Assembly: GCA_002331625.1 (NCBI GenBank)
Contig: DCZN01000107.1
Location: forward strand, 11,779 to 27,516
Length of the DNA: 15,738 bases
Direction: 5' to 3'
Source of the DNA: Nitrospira sp. UBA2083
GTDB taxonomy: Bacteria > Nitrospirota > Nitrospiria > Nitrospirales > Nitrospiraceae
The notes beneath the pieces were generated by a model. That model was not told the DNA's origin. It was given only the letters and a program-made list of their open reading frames with translations, and made no database searches. Positions 13,660 to 15,738 of the stretch are shown one piece after another. Every line of letters starts with the position of its first letter. Position 1 is the stretch's first letter. Made by a program: the position numbers and the translations under genes.

Positions 13660-14412
13660 ATGACGATACATGCCTTCCGCTGGTCGATCGTGAGTTTCGT
13701 CGGAGTCGTGCTGTGCATGAACGCCGGGTGCACACGATCCATCGAGGTCAAGCCTGCTTCGGGAAATTCTCAGCCGGCCGTCACCCACTCACTTTCCAGC
13801 GACGAGCGGGTTCCGTTGGTCATGGACTCGTTTCAACTGTCACGGAACGGCGCACCCCAAAATCCATCGATGGAAGCGGAACGACGGATTCTCAATAGGG
13901 TCCAAGAAACCCGTCTCTTCTCGACGTTGATTCCTCTCGGAGCACAGTCGGATTCGCTCGGTGAGAAAGTCGTCTCCGCACGTATCACCCTGGATGAAAC
14001 CATCGAGCCGCATTCCTGGTTGTCGGCGTTCAAGGGCATCATCCTCGGCGGGTCCATGTTTCTCCTTTCACCGTTCATCGATTTTGAGTATGACTATGCG
14101 GCCAGAGTCGGGCTCGAACTGGAACGCTGGGACGGACAGGTCAAACGGTACGAAGGTACCTCGTCCGGTACCGTCCAATACAAACTGTTCGGCGCCACAC
14201 CAGTCATGATCGATGAGCTGAAAGGGCACGTCACGGAAGCCTGTCTCACGGACTTGACCGGACAACTGGTTCGAGACACCACGCTCTATCTAGCCAGCAG
14301 CGCCCCGCTCTCAACCACCGGAATCCGCACAGTAACTGTAAAAGCGAAACGGCCCTCGGCCACACCACCTACCCGGTCCATTGTTCCAGTCACGACACCC
14401 ACAACGCCGTAG
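13660..14412 (+). CDS. Putative lipoprotein co-transcribed with the PagL-like gene
   Basis: A 250-residue exported protein of a family I do not recognise. The N-terminus 'MTIHAFRWSIVSFVGVVLCM' followed by 'NAGC' is a signal with acylatable C24; the Asn at -3 is unusual for a lipobox. Residues 70-115 look like a mixed helix/strand domain. A hydrophobic stretch at about 119-140 ('WLSAFKGIILGGSMFLLSPF') may be a membrane or buried helix. A beta-rich region with 'YAARVGLELERWDG' follows, and the C-terminus is Thr/Pro-rich and low in complexity. The frame is open to 13606, but AAGGAG at 13645-13650 stands 9 bases before the ATG at 13660 and the longer form would overlap the PagL-like gene. An envelope role linked to the adjacent lipid A-type enzyme is inferred from the operon only. 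Confidence 0.87.
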   Translation: MTIHAFRWSIVSFVGVVLCMNAGCTRSIEVKPASGNSQPAVTHSLSSDERVPLVMDSFQLSRNGAPQNPSMEAERRILNRVQETRLFSTLIPLGAQSDSLGEKVVSARITLDETIEPHSWLSAFKGIILGGSMFLLSPFIDFEYDYAARVGLELERWDGQVKRYEGTSSGTVQYKLFGATPVMIDELKGHVTEACLTDLTGQLVRDTTLYLASSAPLSTTGIRTVTVKAKRPSATPPTRSIVPVTTPTTP

Positions 14413-14474
14413 AACCGTCGAACCGTTTCTCCAGCCTCCTTCTCATCTGGCCCATGCTGCCATCCTAGTGCTAT

Positions 14475-14491
14475 AGTACCGTTCGAGTACT
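14475..14491. promoter_or_regulatory. AGTAC/GTACT inverted repeat upstream of the small TPR gene
   Basis: AGTAC (14475-14479) and GTACT (14487-14491) form a perfect 5-base inverted repeat around CGTTCGA, directly before the GGAGG ribosome-binding site. It could be a small operator; the arms are short enough to arise by chance. Confidence 0.2.
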
Positions 14492-14504
14492 GGAGGCATG
14501 ATCG

Positions 14505-14822
14505 GTGGACATTGACGCATTTCGTCAGATGGTCGCCAAGAATCCCAACGGGTTCCTCGGCCGCTATGGGCTTGGCAACAAAATCATTCAAGAAAACGGC
14601 AGCCTCGAAGAAGCCGTCGAGCATTTGACGGTTGCCACACAATTAGACCCGACCCATGCCGCTTCTCATCTCGCGCTAGGGCGTGCCCTGATTCGACTCG
14701 GCAGAAACACTGAGGCCAAACCTGTTCTGAATGCCGGAATCGAGGCGGTTCTTTCTGGTCGATCCAATGGGGGAAAGGATCTCGTCCCTGAGATGCAACA
14801 ATTGCTACACTCGCTGTGCTGA
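14505..14822 (+). CDS. Small TPR-like protein
   Basis: A 105-residue cytoplasmic protein with about two TPR units. The first is around 'NGFLGRYGLGNKIIQENGS' plus 'LEEAVEHLTVATQLDP'. The second is 'HAASHLALGRALIRLGRNTE' plus 'AKPVLNAGIEA'. The opening 'MDIDAFRQMVAKNPNG' is a common lead-in to such repeats. The start is GTG at 14505, fixed by GGAGG at 14492-14496 eight bases upstream; an ATG at 14499 is out of frame. It is followed at close range (29 bases) by the 66-residue protein and then the glycosyltransferase-like gene, all on the same strand with good ribosome-binding sites, so they are likely one unit. Confidence 0.8.
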   Translation: MDIDAFRQMVAKNPNGFLGRYGLGNKIIQENGSLEEAVEHLTVATQLDPTHAASHLALGRALIRLGRNTEAKPVLNAGIEAVLSGRSNGGKDLVPEMQQLLHSLC

Positions 14823-14851
14823 ATGCACTTCTACCATAAAGGAGTCTCCCT

Positions 14852-15052
14852 GTGACCTTCGACGATGCCAAGAAACGGATTGAATCGGCCGTCACGCAAT
14901 ATGGTCAACATGCCGCTCCAGCCATTGATCTCGTCATGGCTGAAGTTCGTTCCGATATGGGAGCCGGCGCCTTCAATGAATTGGTGGAAGAGTTCGATCT
15001 TGAGCTGATGTACAACATCGCCCCAATGGAATCGGACCACTCCAACAGTTGA
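14852..15052 (+). CDS. 66-residue conserved-looking small protein
   Basis: I do not recognise this family. It is small, acidic and predicted to be helical: 'DDAKKRIESAVTQYGQHAA', then 'AIDLVMAEVRSDMGAGAF', then 'NELVEEFDLELMYNI'. There is no signal or membrane segment. The start is GTG at 14852, supported by AAAGGAG about 7 bases upstream. It lies between the small TPR gene and the glycosyltransferase-like gene and is probably co-transcribed with them. Its size and charge would suit a regulator or adaptor, but this is a guess. Confidence 0.7.
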   Translation: MTFDDAKKRIESAVTQYGQHAAPAIDLVMAEVRSDMGAGAFNELVEEFDLELMYNIAPMESDHSNS

Positions 15053-15104
15053 GGACGTTCTTCCTCGACCAGCGGTCACTCGTAAGAGTCGGGCACTCCC
15101 ACCT

Positions 15105-15738
15105 ATGCCATTGATCTGGGCCGCCATCTCCGGACATGGGTTCGGTCACGCCGCACAGGTTGTACCGGTGCTCAATGCACTCGGTCGTCTCGTTCCTGAT
15201 CTTCGAGTCCTCCTGCGCACGACCGTCTCTGCAACCTTCTTTCAGGATCGTCTCACGATTCCCTGGACCATCAGCGCCGTTCAACAAGATATCGGTTGCA
15301 TTCAAAATGGGCCCTTGGCGATCGACGTTCAGGCAACCTGGCATGCACACCAACAATTCCACCGCACCTGGGCTGATCGGTTACAGGCCGAAGTCGAAGC
15401 GATGCAGACGACCAAGCCTGACGTGATTCTCGCCAATACGTCCTACCTCTCTCTCGCAGCTGGAAAAGCGGCTGGGATTCCTACGGTCGCGCTTGCCAGC
15501 TTGACGTGGGATCTCATTTTGTCACAATTCGTAGATCAGGCCCCGCCCTCGATCGACTGTCGGACTATCATGCAATCGATTCGACAGGCCTATGTTCAGG
15601 CCGATCTCGCTCTACGAATCACACCTGCCCCCCAATCAAACCTGTTCCACCGAATCATCGATCTCCAGCCGATCGCTGAACCGGCATCTTCCGCGCGCGA
15701 ACAACTCGCGAGGCTTCTGACACTGAATCCTGGTGAAC
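15105..15738 (+). CDS. GT-B glycosyltransferase-like protein, N-terminal part (runs off the window)
   Basis: The frame is open from ATG 15105 to the window end: 211 codons with no stop. The N-terminus 'WAAISGHGFGHAAQVVPVLN' is a Gly/His-rich first loop typical of MurG/GT28-like GT-B enzymes and of the glycosyltransferase-like N-terminal domain of L-arabinokinases. Further support comes from 'QQDIGCIQNGPLAIDVQAT' (about 60-80), 'KPDVILANTSYLSLAAGKAA' (about 105-125) and 'GIPTVALASLTWDLIL'. The donor-binding C-terminal domain lies outside the window, so neither activity nor substrate can be stated. No strong ribosome-binding site is visible before the ATG. It follows the 66-residue gene by 52 bases. 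Confidence 0.75.
   Translation, partial: MPLIWAAISGHGFGHAAQVVPVLNALGRLVPDLRVLLRTTVSATFFQDRLTIPWTISAVQQDIGCIQNGPLAIDVQATWHAHQQFHRTWADRLQAEVEAMQTTKPDVILANTSYLSLAAGKAAGIPTVALASLTWDLILSQFVDQAPPSIDCRTIMQSIRQAYVQADLALRITPAPQSNLFHRIIDLQPIAEPASSAREQLARLLTLNPGE

Noticed and set aside
14286..14642. 118-residue minus-strand open frame between the lipoprotein and small TPR genes
   Set aside because: It is antisense to the ends of two supported genes and has no domain signal; the gap itself is only about 90 bases.
1..15738. tRNA, rRNA, CRISPR array, insertion sequence or phage genes
   Set aside because: No cloverleaf, regularly spaced repeats, transposase or integrase motifs, or terminal inverted repeats were seen on either strand, although small RNAs cannot be excluded by eye.

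Overview
The window is about 15.7 kb of moderately GC-rich bacterial chromosome. Several things suggest the phylum Nitrospirota, most likely a Nitrospira-like organism. Small conserved hypotheticals, a PagL-like outer-membrane protein and lipoproteins imply a Gram-negative envelope. Intergenic 'CTCACCCCTTAC' and 'TTCACGTTTCACG' repeat units recall those seen in such genomes. This assignment rests on general resemblance only; no rRNA or marker gene is present. No tRNA, rRNA, CRISPR array, transposase or integrase was found.

Left end (1-1300): the C-terminus of a CDF-family metal exporter is followed by three adjacent toxin-antitoxin-type genes. These are an MNT nucleotidyltransferase, its HEPN partner and a RelE/ParE-type toxin. 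All three carry reading-frame breaks that a single-base insertion would repair, so the cluster looks decayed. A near-consensus promoter sits almost on top of the MNT start codon.

Middle left (1300-6150): a small cupin protein, then a DUF4403-type lipoprotein with an internal tandem duplication of about 25 residues. Next comes a degenerate C-terminal remnant of an ArsB/SLC13-type permease on the minus strand. The full-length glycogen branching enzyme glgB follows, with all catalytic residues in place and no other glycogen gene inside the window.

Centre (6150-8950): a Tat-exported M15/YcbK-like murein peptidase on the minus strand, a receiver-only response regulator, a VanZ-like membrane protein, and an unrecognised 282-residue protein on the minus strand.

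Right centre (8980-12880): a SagB/ThcOx-type dehydrogenase with two nitroreductase domains lies upstream of the 282-residue protein and probably shares its transcript. Divergent from it are a six-helix membrane protein with acidic and histidine residues in its helices, a small soluble protein and a TPR protein. A short intergenic repeat type has entered the SagB coding sequence, both in the linker between domains and at its stop codon.

Right end (13040-15738): a PagL-like lipid A deacylase homologue and a lipoprotein are arranged as an operon. They are followed by a small TPR protein, a 66-residue unknown and the first 211 codons of a GT-B-type glycosyltransferase-like protein that runs off the window. 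No complete new defence or biosynthetic system can be demonstrated. The best candidates for new biology are the SagB plus 282-residue unit with its divergent membrane partner, and the membrane protein's intramembrane DExxxxHE motif.
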